Assembly (NCBI GenBank): GCA_002281855.1
Contig: NCHQ01000004.1
Location: 62,001-126,000, forward strand
Direction of reading: 5' to 3'
DNA: 64,000 nucleotides
Origin: Rhodospirillales bacterium 24-66-33
Lineage (GTDB): Bacteria > Pseudomonadota > Alphaproteobacteria > Reyranellales > Reyranellaceae
Numbering within the stretch: the first letter of the stretch is position 1; the number at the start of each line of letters is the position of its first letter. The notes under the pieces are model-generated. The model made no database searches and was not told where the DNA came from. It was given only the letters and a program-made list of their open reading frames with translations. A program made the position numbers and the translations under genes. Below, piece after piece: positions 1 through 8,154 of this stretch.

Positions 1-1127
1 GGCGGCGCTAGGGTCACGACGGCACCCGAAAGCTGCGACTGCACGAGCGCCGCGCCCGTCGCGATGATTGCCATGCCGAGGAGCGCCATTGTCCATGTCG
101 GCTCCAGCGCCAAGGCGAGGTCGCCGATGGCGATCACCGCGAGCCCGGCTGTGAACAGGGTGCGCCATCCCCATCGCGTTGCCAGGTGGCCGGCGAGTGG
201 CGGCAGGACGACCATCGGCAGCGTCGCCGCGAGGAGGGCGATGCCCGCCTGCGCCGTGGAGAGGCCGAAGGCCGCGGTCAGGAACAGCGGCAGATAGACC
301 AGGACCGCCCAATAGCCGATCGAGACGGTGATCAGCAGCAGGGCGACGGCGATCAACGCCGGCTGCGTCAGCAGCGCGGGATCGAGGATCGGCTGCGGTC
401 GACGTCGCTGCTGCACAACAAACGAAGTGGCGAAGAGCAGACTTGCGCCTGTACCGACCGCGAGGTGAACCACCGTACGGCCTGCCAGCAGCGTCTCGAT
501 GGCGATGCCGAGCCCCAAAGTGAGCAAGGCGACGCCTGCTAGATCGAGCGGTCGGGAGACGGTGGCGCGTTCCTCGGCGACGAGACGCGGCACGATCCAC
601 GCGGCCAGCAGACAGAAGGGCAGGTTGGCGAGGAAGATCCAGCGCCAGCCGAGCGACGCCGCCACGATGCCTCCAAGGGTCGGCCCCACCGCCATCGCCG
701 CGCCGGACACGATGCCCGCGAGACCGAAGGCCCGGGCGCGGTCCGCCGGATCGGGATAGGCGCTGGCGGTCAGGGCGATCGAGCCCGTGATGACGAACGC
801 CGCCGCGAAACCCTGCGCCGCACGTGCGGCCCACAGAGAGGGGCCGTCCCAGGCCAGCCCGCAAGCGAGTGACGCCACGGCGAACAGCACGTTGCCGACC
901 AACAGGGCGCGTCGCCGCCCGTGGCGATCGGCCAGCGCGCCGGAAGCGAGCAGCGTGGCGGTGAAGGCCAGGCTGTAGGCGTCCATCGTCCAGGCATAGG
1001 CCGCCAGCCCGAAGCCGAGATCGTCGCCGATCGTCGGCAGGGCGACGATGACGGCGGTGACGTCGAGCTGGGTGAGGAAGCCTGCGAAGGAGAGGGCGAG
1101 GGCAGGGGTGCGCCGGAAGGTTTTCAT
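1..1127 (-). CDS. MFS drug-exporter-like transporter, DHA2 type (3' end cut by window edge)
   Basis: The reading frame is open from an ATG at 1127 to the window edge, 375 codons without a stop, so the C-terminus is missing. It is a hydrophobic, multi-spanning protein. The N-terminus has LDVTAVIVALPTIGDDL, the DHA2 (EmrB/QacA) helix-1 motif, and ADRHGRRRALLVG, the MFS loop 2-3 motif A. The family exports drugs or other small molecules from the inner membrane using the proton gradient. It is divergent from the LysR regulator at 1202, the usual layout for a regulator and its exporter. The substrate cannot be told from sequence. Confidence 0.85.
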   Translation of the reverse strand, partial: MKTFRRTPALALSFAGFLTQLDVTAVIVALPTIGDDLGFGLAAYAWTMDAYSLAFTATLLASGALADRHGRRRALLVGNVLFAVASLACGLAWDGPSLWAARAAQGFAAAFVITGSIALTASAYPDPADRARAFGLAGIVSGAAMAVGPTLGGIVAASLGWRWIFLANLPFCLLAAWIVPRLVAEERATVSRPLDLAGVALLTLGLGIAIETLLAGRTVVHLAVGTGASLLFATSFVVQQRRRPQPILDPALLTQPALIAVALLLITVSIGYWAVLVYLPLFLTAAFGLSTAQAGIALLAATLPMVVLPPLAGHLATRWGWRTLFTAGLAVIAIGDLALALEPTWTMALLGMAIIATGAALVQSQLSGAVVTLAP

Positions 1128-1172
1128 GGTGCCCCGTGATGCCGCCTCGCGCGCGCAGATCCGAACGCCAAG

Positions 1173-1192
1173 CATTCACTTCGACATGAATG
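1173..1192. promoter_or_regulatory. Candidate LysR operator between divergent MFS and LysR genes
   Basis: A perfect 6-bp inverted repeat, CATTCA, 8 bp, TGAATG, lies in the 74-bp gap between the two genes. Size and position suit a LysR-type site (dyad with T and A at its inner ends). It covers the ATG at 1190, which argues that the LysR protein starts further in, at 1202 or 1211. Binding is inferred only. Confidence 0.4.
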
Positions 1193-1201
1193 TGCTTCAT
1201 A

Positions 1202-2170
1202 ATGGGAAAAATGCGCTCTCTCCCGCCCTTCGACGCCCTGGTCGCCTTCGACACCGCGCTGCGTCATCGCAGCATGACCCTGGCGGCGGCGGAGCTCGGC
1301 ATGACCCAGAGCGCCGTCAGTCATCGCCTGCGCCGACTCGAGGCCTATGTCGGCGCGCCGCTGCTCCATCGCTCGCCGACCGGATTGCACGCGACGCCGG
1401 CCGGCACGGCCCTGGCCAATGGCCTCGCGGATCTCCTGGATGGCCTGTCCGATCTCCGCGCCCGCTGCCGCGCCGTCGCCGTGCCGTCGGGCCTGCGGGT
1501 CGGCGTGGGCGCGGCGCTTGCCGACTACTGGCTGGTGCGGCGGTTGCCGGCCTTTGCGGCCGCGAATGCCGGCATGGAAGTCGAACTCACCATCGTGGAG
1601 AGCGAGGCCGAACTGCGCGCGCCCGATATCGACGTCCACATTCTGTGGCAGCCCGCGGCGACGGCGCGTTCGTCCTCGACGCAGCGCCTGCTGTTCCAGG
1701 AGCAGGTCTTTCCGGTGTGCGTTCCCGGATTGCTGCCGGGCCGCAGAACGCTGCGCGATCCGCAGGCGCTGGCGAAGCTGCCGCTGCTGCACAAGGGAAA
1801 GCCCGGCCGTGGCCAGGGCGCGGAATGGTCATGGCCGGTCTGGTTCGAGCGGCTGGGCATCGCGGGCAAGCCGCCGGTGGCCGCCCTGCGCTTCGGTACC
1901 ATCCACACCGCGATCGCCGCGGCGCTGCAGGGCGCGGGCGTCGTCATGGCGCGCTCGCTGCTGGTGCACGATGCGCTGAAGGACGGGCGGCTGGTGCGGG
2001 TGCTGCCCTCGTCGTGGGACATGCCGTCGAGCAAGGCCCATGTCGTGCGCTGGCCCGCCGCCCTGACGGGCGACGAGCGCGTAAGTCGGTTCGTGAAGTG
2101 GGCGGTCGCGGAAGCGGAGAGAACGACCGGCCGCCGCGCGGCTCAGCCTTCGCCGAAGGTCCGCTTGTAG
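1202..2170 (+). CDS. LysR-family transcriptional regulator (GcvA-like)
   Basis: A protein of about 322 residues with an N-terminal winged helix-turn-helix (LAAAELGMTQSAVSHRLRRL, about residues 23-42) and a LysR substrate-binding domain from about residue 90. The opening MRSLPPFDALVAFD is typical of GcvA-like LysR proteins, whose conserved region starts almost at residue 1. Three in-frame ATGs exist (1190, 1202, 1211). I use 1202 because 1190 sits in a palindrome. It is divergent from the MFS exporter and probably controls it and itself. Its 3' end overlaps the convergent FMN-binding gene by 28 bp. The inducer is unknown. Confidence 0.88.
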   Translation: MGKMRSLPPFDALVAFDTALRHRSMTLAAAELGMTQSAVSHRLRRLEAYVGAPLLHRSPTGLHATPAGTALANGLADLLDGLSDLRARCRAVAVPSGLRVGVGAALADYWLVRRLPAFAAANAGMEVELTIVESEAELRAPDIDVHILWQPAATARSSSTQRLLFQEQVFPVCVPGLLPGRRTLRDPQALAKLPLLHKGKPGRGQGAEWSWPVWFERLGIAGKPPVAALRFGTIHTAIAAALQGAGVVMARSLLVHDALKDGRLVRVLPSSWDMPSSKAHVVRWPAALTGDERVSRFVKWAVAEAERTTGRRAAQPSPKVRL

Positions 2171-2880
2171 GTCTTGGTCATCACCTCGTCGAGGCGCGCG
2201 CCGGGAACGAAGTCGGCCATCTCGTCGGGTCGCGTGAGGCCCGGGAGCTGGCGTGCGCAGTCGGACGGTTCGCCGATCACCTGAGTGACCGGATACAGTG
2301 CCGACCAGGCGGGGACGCCCTCGTAGTCTTCCTCCTCGTCCGCGACGTGCTTGTCGCGAATCTTGCCCGAGGCCGTCTCGATCTCCATGCCGATCATGGT
2401 CGTCGCCTTGAACTCCTGCTTGTTCGGCTGGCGGATCAGCTTGGAGCGGCCGGGATAGATGCGGTCGATGAAGCGGTCCATCAGCTTCAGCTTCTCGTCC
2501 GGATCGTCGATTACATGCGCCTTCCCGAAGGCCATGACGGCGCGATAGTTGACCGAGTGGTGGAAGCCGGAACGCGCCATCACCAGCGAGTCGAGATGCG
2601 TGACGGTGAGGCAGACATCGACGCCTTCCTTCTGGCTGCGGATCATGCGGCTCGCGGACGAGCCGTGCCAGTAGAGGTGGCTGCCTTCGCGCCAGAACGA
2701 GGTCGGCGTGCAGTAGGGACGGCCGTCGATCACATAGGCGATGTGGCAGACCAGGGCGGCATCCAGGATCGCGTGGATGGTTTCCTTGTCGTAGCGGCCG
2801 CGCTCGTGGACGCGCTTCACCTTGTTCACGTTGGTGACGGGATAGCTGTCGGGCGGCGTGACTGAATCGGGAGGGCTCAT
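2143..2880 (-). CDS. Pyridoxamine 5'-phosphate oxidase-like FMN-binding protein
   Basis: 245 residues. The segment from about 25 to 150 (KRVHERGRYDKETIHAILDA, then DGRPYCTPTSFWREGSHLYW) is the split-barrel fold of the Pyridox_ox_2 group. Members bind FMN or other flavins and are often annotated as flavin-nucleotide-binding or 5-nitroimidazole resistance proteins; many have no proven reaction. It is divergent from a MocR/PdxR-type regulator 91 bp away, a pairing seen in many proteobacteria, so PLP-responsive control is likely. It is not PdxH itself: it is longer and lacks the PdxH C-terminal signature. The 3' end overlaps the convergent LysR gene by 28 bp. Confidence 0.82.
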   Translation of the reverse strand: MSPPDSVTPPDSYPVTNVNKVKRVHERGRYDKETIHAILDAALVCHIAYVIDGRPYCTPTSFWREGSHLYWHGSSASRMIRSQKEGVDVCLTVTHLDSLVMARSGFHHSVNYRAVMAFGKAHVIDDPDEKLKLMDRFIDRIYPGRSKLIRQPNKQEFKATTMIGMEIETASGKIRDKHVADEEEDYEGVPAWSALYPVTQVIGEPSDCARQLPGLTRPDEMADFVPGARLDEVMTKTYKRTFGEG

Positions 2881-2956
2881 GGCTTGACCTTTGGCGCACC
2901 GGAAAAGGGGTTGCTTGCGGCAGGACCATCGGCGCGATACGGATCAGGCGAAAGAG

Positions 2957-2987
2957 CCAGTTTGAGGGAAAATGACTGGACCAGTTT
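2957..2987. promoter_or_regulatory. Candidate MocR/PdxR operator over the regulator's start codon
   Basis: CCAGTTT occurs twice in direct orientation (2957-2963 and 2981-2987, 24 bp apart). The second copy forms part of a perfect palindrome ACTGGACCAGT (2975-2985) that begins one base after the ATG of the MocR gene. MocR-family proteins bind sites combining direct and inverted repeats. Position over the start codon would suit autorepression and control of the divergent flavoprotein gene. Binding is inferred. Confidence 0.42.
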
Positions 2988-4531
2988 CGAAGGCCCGTCC
3001 GAGCGCCCGCAGCCGCCGCGTCCCGCCGCTTGGCCTCGCGCTCGATCCCTCGTCGCCCGAGCCGCTGCATCGCCAGATCGGTGAGCAGATGCGGCGCGCC
3101 ATCCTGGAGGGGCGGCTCGAACCCGGCGCGCGGCTGCCCTCGTCGCGCCAGATGGCGGAGGATCTCGACTGCGCGCGCGGCACGGTCGTGCTGGCCTTCG
3201 AGCAGCTCGTCGCCGAGGGCTACGTGGTGAGCCAGGCCGGCTCGGCCATGTCGGTCGCAGCCGACCTGCCCGACGAGATGCTGACGGTGCCGCGAACCGG
3301 CCCGCCGCTGCCGGGCAAGTCTGTCGCCCGGCCCGCCGTGGCCCGCCGCACACGGGCGCTGCTGGCCGAGACGCCATCGCCCAGTCCCGCCGGCCCGCCG
3401 CTGGCTTTTCCCACCGGGCAGCCGGACCGCGAGGCGTTCCCCTTCGCGCTCTGGGCCAAGTTGCTGGAACGGGAATGGCGCCGGCCCGGGATCGAGGCGG
3501 CGAGCGCCGCGCACCCGTTCGGTCATGCCGGCCTGCGCGAGGCGATCGCGACCTATCTCGGCGTGGCGCGCGGCTTCACCTGCGATCCGGCCGAGATCGT
3601 GGTCACGACGGGCATCCGTCACGGCCTCTCTATCTTCGCGCAGGTCGTTCTCGATGCCGGCGACATGGCCTGGATCGAGGAGCCGGGCTTCGTCGGCGTG
3701 CGTGAGGCGCTGGCGGGCTCAGGCGTCAACGCCGTACCTATCGCCATCGACGAGGCGGGCTTCTCGCCCGAGGCGGCACTCGCCGCCGCCCCAGAAGCGC
3801 GGCTGGCGGTCGTGGCGCCGGCGCATCACTTTCCGCTCGGCACCGTGCTCAGCCTGCAGCGCCGGCTCGAGCTGCTGAGCTGGGCCGAACGCAGCGAAGG
3901 CTGGATCGCCGAGGACGATTTCGACGGCGAGTATCGCTACAGCGGCCGGCCGCTGGCGCCGCTGCGCGCGCTCGATCGCGCCGGCCGCGTCGCCTATTTC
4001 AGCAGCTTCTCCAAGTTGCTCTTCCCGGCGCTGCGGTTGAGCTTCCTCGTGCTGCCGGCCTCGCTGGTCGAGGCCACGGAACGGATCATGGACCGCATCT
4101 CGGTGCGGGCGCCGCTGCTGGGCCAGGGCGCGCTGGCGCGGTTCATCGCCGAGGGCCATTTCGCCACCCATCTGCGCCGCACGCGGCAGCTTTATGCCAA
4201 CCGCCGCGAAGCCCTGCTGCAAGCCGCCGTGCGGCGTCTCGACGGGCTGCTGACCGTCGCCCCCGATCCCGGCGGCATGCATGTGATCGCCAGCCCCACG
4301 TCGGAGATTGCGGGGCGCTTCGACGATGTCGCCGTGACGGCGGCCGCGGCGGCCAAGGGGCTGACCGTCCAGCCACTCTCGGTCTGCTACGCCGGCCGCG
4401 CGCGGCGACACGGCCTCATCCTGGGCTACGCGGGAACGCCCGAAGCGGAGATCGATCGCGCTCTGGCGAAGCTGCGTGATGTGGTGCTGAGCGAGGCCGG
4501 CGGCTCCAGGCGCCGGAAGCGTCCCGCCTGA
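2972..4531 (+). CDS. MocR/PdxR-family regulator: GntR winged helix fused to class I aminotransferase fold
   Basis: 519 residues, the usual length for MocR proteins. Residues about 30-100 are a GntR winged helix (PLHRQIGEQMRRAILEGRLE, SSRQMAEDLDCARGTV). Residues about 125-510 are a fold-type I aminotransferase domain used as a PLP sensor. The Schiff-base lysine is expected in SSFSKLLFPALRL at about Lys348 and is present, with the DFDGEYRYSG motif upstream. It is divergent from the FMN-binding protein and probably regulates it in response to PLP or an amino compound. Direct and inverted CCAGT repeats overlap its start. Which effector it senses is not visible. Confidence 0.9.
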   Translation: MTGPVSKARPSARSRRVPPLGLALDPSSPEPLHRQIGEQMRRAILEGRLEPGARLPSSRQMAEDLDCARGTVVLAFEQLVAEGYVVSQAGSAMSVAADLPDEMLTVPRTGPPLPGKSVARPAVARRTRALLAETPSPSPAGPPLAFPTGQPDREAFPFALWAKLLEREWRRPGIEAASAAHPFGHAGLREAIATYLGVARGFTCDPAEIVVTTGIRHGLSIFAQVVLDAGDMAWIEEPGFVGVREALAGSGVNAVPIAIDEAGFSPEAALAAAPEARLAVVAPAHHFPLGTVLSLQRRLELLSWAERSEGWIAEDDFDGEYRYSGRPLAPLRALDRAGRVAYFSSFSKLLFPALRLSFLVLPASLVEATERIMDRISVRAPLLGQGALARFIAEGHFATHLRRTRQLYANRREALLQAAVRRLDGLLTVAPDPGGMHVIASPTSEIAGRFDDVAVTAAAAAKGLTVQPLSVCYAGRARRHGLILGYAGTPEAEIDRALAKLRDVVLSEAGGSRRRKRPA

Positions 4532-4538
4532 AGCTTGT

Positions 4539-4566
4539 CCGACGTGGAATGAACCCGTCACGTCGG
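4539..4566. terminator. Hairpin between convergent genes, possible bidirectional terminator
   Basis: Perfect 8-bp arms CCGACGTG and CACGTCGG around a 12-base loop, in the 69-bp gap between the MocR gene and the convergent siderophore-interacting gene. There is no clear T-run on either side, so it may only stabilise 3' ends. Confidence 0.4.
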
Positions 4567-4600
4567 GATCGAACTGTTCCCCCTTGAGACGAATGTGCGT

Positions 4601-5347
4601 TCAGTCGAGGCCGGCCTTGCCGGGCGCCCAATAGGCTTTGGCGAGAATGCGCGCGGCGGGCACGGCCCGGCTCTTCAGCGCCAGCCGGAGCTGCTGAATG
4701 GTGGAGGCCTTCCCGGTCAGCACGAAGGTTGCGCCGGCGGCGTCAAGCGTCGGGAGCGCTGCTTCAATCCCTCTTATGTGCGTACCATCCTCGGTCCTGG
4801 CGAACAGCGGGGCATCGTCGAGGCCGAGGTATTCCACGACCCGGCGGGTGGCGTCGACATCGTCGACCTCGAAGCGGCACGCGACGGCTCCGGTCCGATC
4901 GGGGGACAGGAGCGCGCGTGCCAGGCCGATCGAGGTTTCATCGCCGAGGAGGGCAAGCGGACCCGCCGCGGCGCTGAGATCCAGCGAGTGGCGTGGCCCA
5001 AAGATGTCGCACTCGTCGCCGGGCGCGAGGCCGCGAACCCACGCGCTTCCCGGTCCGTCGCCATGGGCGTAGCCGAGGATCCGGGTGCGACCGGCAACCG
5101 GATCCCATTCGATCGGCGTGTAGGTTCGCGCGACGAACGCCGAGCCCATCGCAATCTGTATCTTCTGTCCGGGCGTCCATGCGATGCCCGCCAGTGCCGG
5201 GCCTTCCAGCGTGATCAGCCGGAAACGATCGGCAATCGTCTCAACCGCGGCGACGGTCGCGTGTCTCATGAACAGACGCACCAGGGTTCTGCTCAGCCGG
5301 CCAGGCATCCTGGCCGCCGCGCGTTCGGTCGGCCCCATCGCGAGCAT
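4601..5347 (-). CDS. Siderophore-interacting protein (SIP/ViuB-family flavoreductase)
   Basis: 248 residues. The FAD-binding half has RTYTPIEWDP (RxYT flavin signature) near residue 75, followed by the SIP NAD(P)H-binding half (LALLGDETSIGLARAL) and a C-terminal AYWAPGKAGLD that matches the family's YWxxGxxG ending. These cytoplasmic enzymes reduce ferric siderophore complexes to release iron. Its ATG shares one base with the stop codon of the upstream O-methyltransferase (TGATG), so the two are translationally coupled. A GTG one codon earlier is an alternative start. No siderophore receptor or synthesis gene is in the window, so its iron substrate is unknown. Confidence 0.88.
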   Translation of the reverse strand: MLAMGPTERAAARMPGRLSRTLVRLFMRHATVAAVETIADRFRLITLEGPALAGIAWTPGQKIQIAMGSAFVARTYTPIEWDPVAGRTRILGYAHGDGPGSAWVRGLAPGDECDIFGPRHSLDLSAAAGPLALLGDETSIGLARALLSPDRTGAVACRFEVDDVDATRRVVEYLGLDDAPLFARTEDGTHIRGIEAALPTLDAAGATFVLTGKASTIQQLRLALKSRAVPAARILAKAYWAPGKAGLD

Positions 5348-6042
5348 CACGCGGTCTTCACGGTGAATTCGTTGCCGCGACCTTCGTCCACGGGGAGCGG
5401 CTGCGAAAGGTACCCGTTCGCGGGATTGCGGACATAGTCCAGGTATTCCGGGTCGAAGGCATTTTCGCCGAGGACCACGGCCCCGGGTTTCAACTGGGGT
5501 TCGACCAGCTTGAGCACCGGAAGGTAGAGCGTAAAGGCGCCATCGATCAGCAACAGGTCCACGGTGCCGCCGACATCGCGGAGCGTCTCGAGCGCGTCGC
5601 CTTCCCGGATATCCACCAGGTCGGCCAGGCCCGCTGTCTCGAGGTTGGCGCGTGCGCGCGCGACCTTGGCGGGCTCGAGTTCCGAGCCGATGAGAGCGCC
5701 GCCCCCATTGTCCCGGAGCGCGGCGGCGAGATAGATCGTCGAGATCCCCATCGATGTGCCGAACTCGACGATCCTGGTCGCCTTGCAGGCCCGCGCGAGC
5801 GCATACAGGAAGCGGCCATAGGCCGGCGAGACGGCGAGGAAATTATCGGCGCGATCGCGATAGATCTTCCGATAGTCCGCCCGTTCCTCAGCGAGCTTTT
5901 CCGCGATCACCTGCTCCAGGGTGGTGCCGGCAGCCTCGAGCTCCGCCATGACTTCGGTCCTGTAGTCCAGATCCGCCGCTTCGGCGCGCTGGTGAAGTCT
6001 GTCCAGAACCTGGGCGAGATATCCGCTGTTCAGTGAATTCAC
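5347..6042 (-). CDS. Class I SAM-dependent O-methyltransferase
   Basis: 231 residues from a GTG at 6042. I prefer that start because AGGA lies a few bases upstream and the longer frame's extra N-terminus is not family-like. The core has IVEFGTSMGISTIYLAAAL (SAM motif I, about residue 90), GSELEPAKVARARANLE (post I) and DLLLIDGAF (motif II). This is the catechol-O-methyltransferase-like Methyltransf_3/24 group. It is coupled by a one-base overlap to the siderophore-interacting flavoprotein and divergent from an AraC regulator, so the three form one module. The acceptor is unknown; a catechol or hydroxyaryl compound is a reasonable guess. Confidence 0.85.
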   Translation of the reverse strand: MNSLNSGYLAQVLDRLHQRAEAADLDYRTEVMAELEAAGTTLEQVIAEKLAEERADYRKIYRDRADNFLAVSPAYGRFLYALARACKATRIVEFGTSMGISTIYLAAALRDNGGGALIGSELEPAKVARARANLETAGLADLVDIREGDALETLRDVGGTVDLLLIDGAFTLYLPVLKLVEPQLKPGAVVLGENAFDPEYLDYVRNPANGYLSQPLPVDEGRGNEFTVKTA

Positions 6043-6077
6043 GAGGATTCCTTTCCGATTGCGGAAGCCGTGGAGGC

Positions 6078-6100
6078 ATCGACGGGTCCGTATCGACGGG
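6078..6100. promoter_or_regulatory. Direct repeats, candidate AraC-family binding site
   Basis: ATCGACGGG occurs twice in perfect direct orientation (6078-6086 and 6092-6100), starts 14 bp apart, in the gap between the divergent O-methyltransferase and AraC genes. AraC-family proteins typically bind direct repeats. The repeats are 36-58 bp from the O-methyltransferase start and about 96 bp from the AraC start. Binding is inferred. Confidence 0.42.
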
Positions 6101-6195
6101 GTAGAGGAACCTGGTCGTGGCGTCATTCCGAAGTCTGGACAGATAGTTATTCAATCTGGCCAATCCCGTCCTTCCTGTCTGACAACAGTGGAAAC

Positions 6196-7038
6196 ATGCC
6201 CATCCTTGGCGACCCCTCCGATTGGATCGATCCCGATGAAGTGCCCCGTCCGGTCGTGACCTTCGGCGCCACAATGGCCGAGGTCGGCCGGATCGAACTG
6301 GACCTCCATCGGCACATGAAGGGACAGGTGCTGTTCGTTCAGTGCGGCGCCCTGAGCTGCGAGGTTGAAGGCGGATTATGGATCGTGCCGCCGCGCAGCG
6401 CCGTCTGGATACCCGGCGGGGCGCTCCATTCGATTACGGCGACGGGCGGGCTCGAAGGCTTCGCCGCCTTCGTCGACCCCGCCGTCAGCCAAGGTCTGCC
6501 CGAGACGTGCTGCGCCGTATCGGTGACGCCGCTGCTGCGCGAGCTGCTGATCCGCTCCGCGCACTTGCCCGCCCTCTATGACGAGGGCGGTGCGAACTCG
6601 CGTCTGGTCGCGGTGCTGCTTGACGAGATCGCGACGGCGCAGGTCGAGGATCTTCACTTGCCGATGCCGGTCGATGCCCGCCTTCGCAGGATGGTCGATC
6701 TGATGATGGCATCGCCGGCGGATCGGGGAACGTTGGAGGTCTGGGCGAAACGGGCGGGTCTGAGCGAGCGGACCCTGGCGCGCATGATCAGCCGGGAAAC
6801 GGGCATGAGCTTCGGCCGCTGGCGCCAGCAGCTCGGCGTCATGCTCGCCGTGAAGTGGCTGGCGGGCGGCGCGTCGATCCAACAGGCCGCTGCAGACCTC
6901 GGCTACGAAAGCGTGCCGAGCTTCGTGACCATGTTTCGCAAGGCGCTCGGGACCTCGCCGGGTCGCTACATGGCAGAGCGACGGCCCGGCAGCTCAGCGA
7001 ACAGCCCGGAGTCACGGAGAGCGGACGTCTCAAAATAG
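6196..7038 (+). CDS. AraC-family transcriptional regulator with cupin sensor domain
   Basis: 280 residues from ATG 6196, preceded by GTGGAAA; longer in-frame starts add non-family sequence. The N-terminal cupin (DLHRHMKGQVLFVQCGALSC, then WIPGGALHSI) resembles AraC_binding proteins such as NimR/YdeC. The C-terminus has two helix-turn-helices (WAKRAGLSERTLARMISRET, then IQQAAADLGYESVPSFVTMF) ending in the family's RxxxGxxPxRY-like FRKALGTSPGRY. It is divergent from the O-methyltransferase/siderophore-interacting pair and probably controls them. The inducer is unknown. Confidence 0.88.
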   Translation: MPILGDPSDWIDPDEVPRPVVTFGATMAEVGRIELDLHRHMKGQVLFVQCGALSCEVEGGLWIVPPRSAVWIPGGALHSITATGGLEGFAAFVDPAVSQGLPETCCAVSVTPLLRELLIRSAHLPALYDEGGANSRLVAVLLDEIATAQVEDLHLPMPVDARLRRMVDLMMASPADRGTLEVWAKRAGLSERTLARMISRETGMSFGRWRQQLGVMLAVKWLAGGASIQQAAADLGYESVPSFVTMFRKALGTSPGRYMAERRPGSSANSPESRRADVSK

Positions 7039-7056
7039 GAGTCCGGAATGGACCGC

Positions 7057-8154
7057 TCAGGCGCCCGCCGGACCGCCGCGCGCGGCTTTGGCTGCCTCGA
7101 AGGCGGCGAGGCGTTCGGGGAGCTTGCCCAGCGAGGTGGTGGCGGTCGAGGCGGCCTCGGGTATCGGCAGCGTCTCGTAGAAGTGGCAGGCCACGCGATG
7201 GCCGTTGCCGGCATCGCGCAGCTCGGGTTGCTCCTGGCGGCAGCGAGGCTGGGCGTGGATGCAGCGCGTGTGGAAGCGGCAGCCCGGTGGCGGGGCGAAG
7301 GGGCTGGGCACGTCGCCGGCCAGCAGGACGCGTTCCTTGCGCACGCTGGGATCGGGCCGCGGGATCGCCGACAGCAGCGCCTGCGTATAGGGGTGCAGCG
7401 GACGGTCGTAGAGGTCACGCTTGTTGGCGATCTCGACCAGCTGGCCGAGATACATCACCGCGACCCGGTCGCTGATGTGCTTCACCACCGCGAGGTCGTG
7501 GGCGATGAAGAGGTAGGAGAGGCCGAAGCGCTGCTGCAGGTTCTGCAGCAGGTTGACGATCTGCGCCTGGATCGAGACGTCGAGCGCGGAGACCGGTTCG
7601 TCGCAGATGATGAGGTCGGGATTGACCGCCAGCGCGCGGGCGATGCCGATGCGCTGGCGCTGGCCGCCGGAGAACTGGTGCGGATAGCGCCGCGCGTGTT
7701 CGGGCAGCAGGCCGACCACGTCGAGCAGGTCCTTGACCCGTGTCGCGCGCTCGGCCGCGGTGTGCAGGTCGTGCACCGCCATCGGCTCGGCCAGGATCTC
7801 GCCCACCGTCATACGCGGGTTGAGCGAGGCATAGGGGTCTTGGAAGATGATCTGCATGTGGCGGCGCAGGCGGCGCAGCGCATGCTTGTCGAGGGTCGCG
7901 ATCTCCTCGCCCTTGAAGCGCACCGAGCCTGCGGTCGGGTCCATCAGGCGCAGCACGAGACGGCCGGTTGTCGACTTGCCGCAGCCCGATTCGCCCACCA
8001 GCGCCAGCGTCTCGCCGCGCGCAATCTCGAAGCTCACGCCTTCGACGGCGCGCACCATGCCGATCACCTTGCGGCGGATCAGGCCGCGGCTCACCGGGAA
8101 GTGCTTCACCAGCCCGTCGACCTGGAGGACGGGCGTCGCTTCAACGAGTCTCAT
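7057..8154 (-). CDS. Peptide/oligopeptide ABC transporter ATP-binding protein (DppF/OppF-like)
   Basis: 365 residues, last gene of a five-gene transporter operon. Walker [10 protein letters not shown], signature [15 protein letters not shown], Walker [13 protein letters not shown] and the switch histidine in FIAHDL are all intact. The C-terminal oligopeptide-ABC extension has the cysteine pattern CRFHTRC...CRQEQP, which in this subfamily can hold a metal cluster. It drives uptake at the inner membrane with its partner ATPase and overlaps that gene by 4 bp. A roughly 40-residue Ala-rich tail follows the usual end. Substrate class (di- or oligopeptide, possibly nickel or opine-type) is not fixed by sequence. 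Confidence 0.93.
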   Translation of the reverse strand: MRLVEATPVLQVDGLVKHFPVSRGLIRRKVIGMVRAVEGVSFEIARGETLALVGESGCGKSTTGRLVLRLMDPTAGSVRFKGEEIATLDKHALRRLRRHMQIIFQDPYASLNPRMTVGEILAEPMAVHDLHTAAERATRVKDLLDVVGLLPEHARRYPHQFSGGQRQRIGIARALAVNPDLIICDEPVSALDVSIQAQIVNLLQNLQQRFGLSYLFIAHDLAVVKHISDRVAVMYLGQLVEIANKRDLYDRPLHPYTQALLSAIPRPDPSVRKERVLLAGDVPSPFAPPPGCRFHTRCIHAQPRCRQEQPELRDAGNGHRVACHFYETLPIPEAASTATTSLGKLPERLAAFEAAKAARGGPAGA

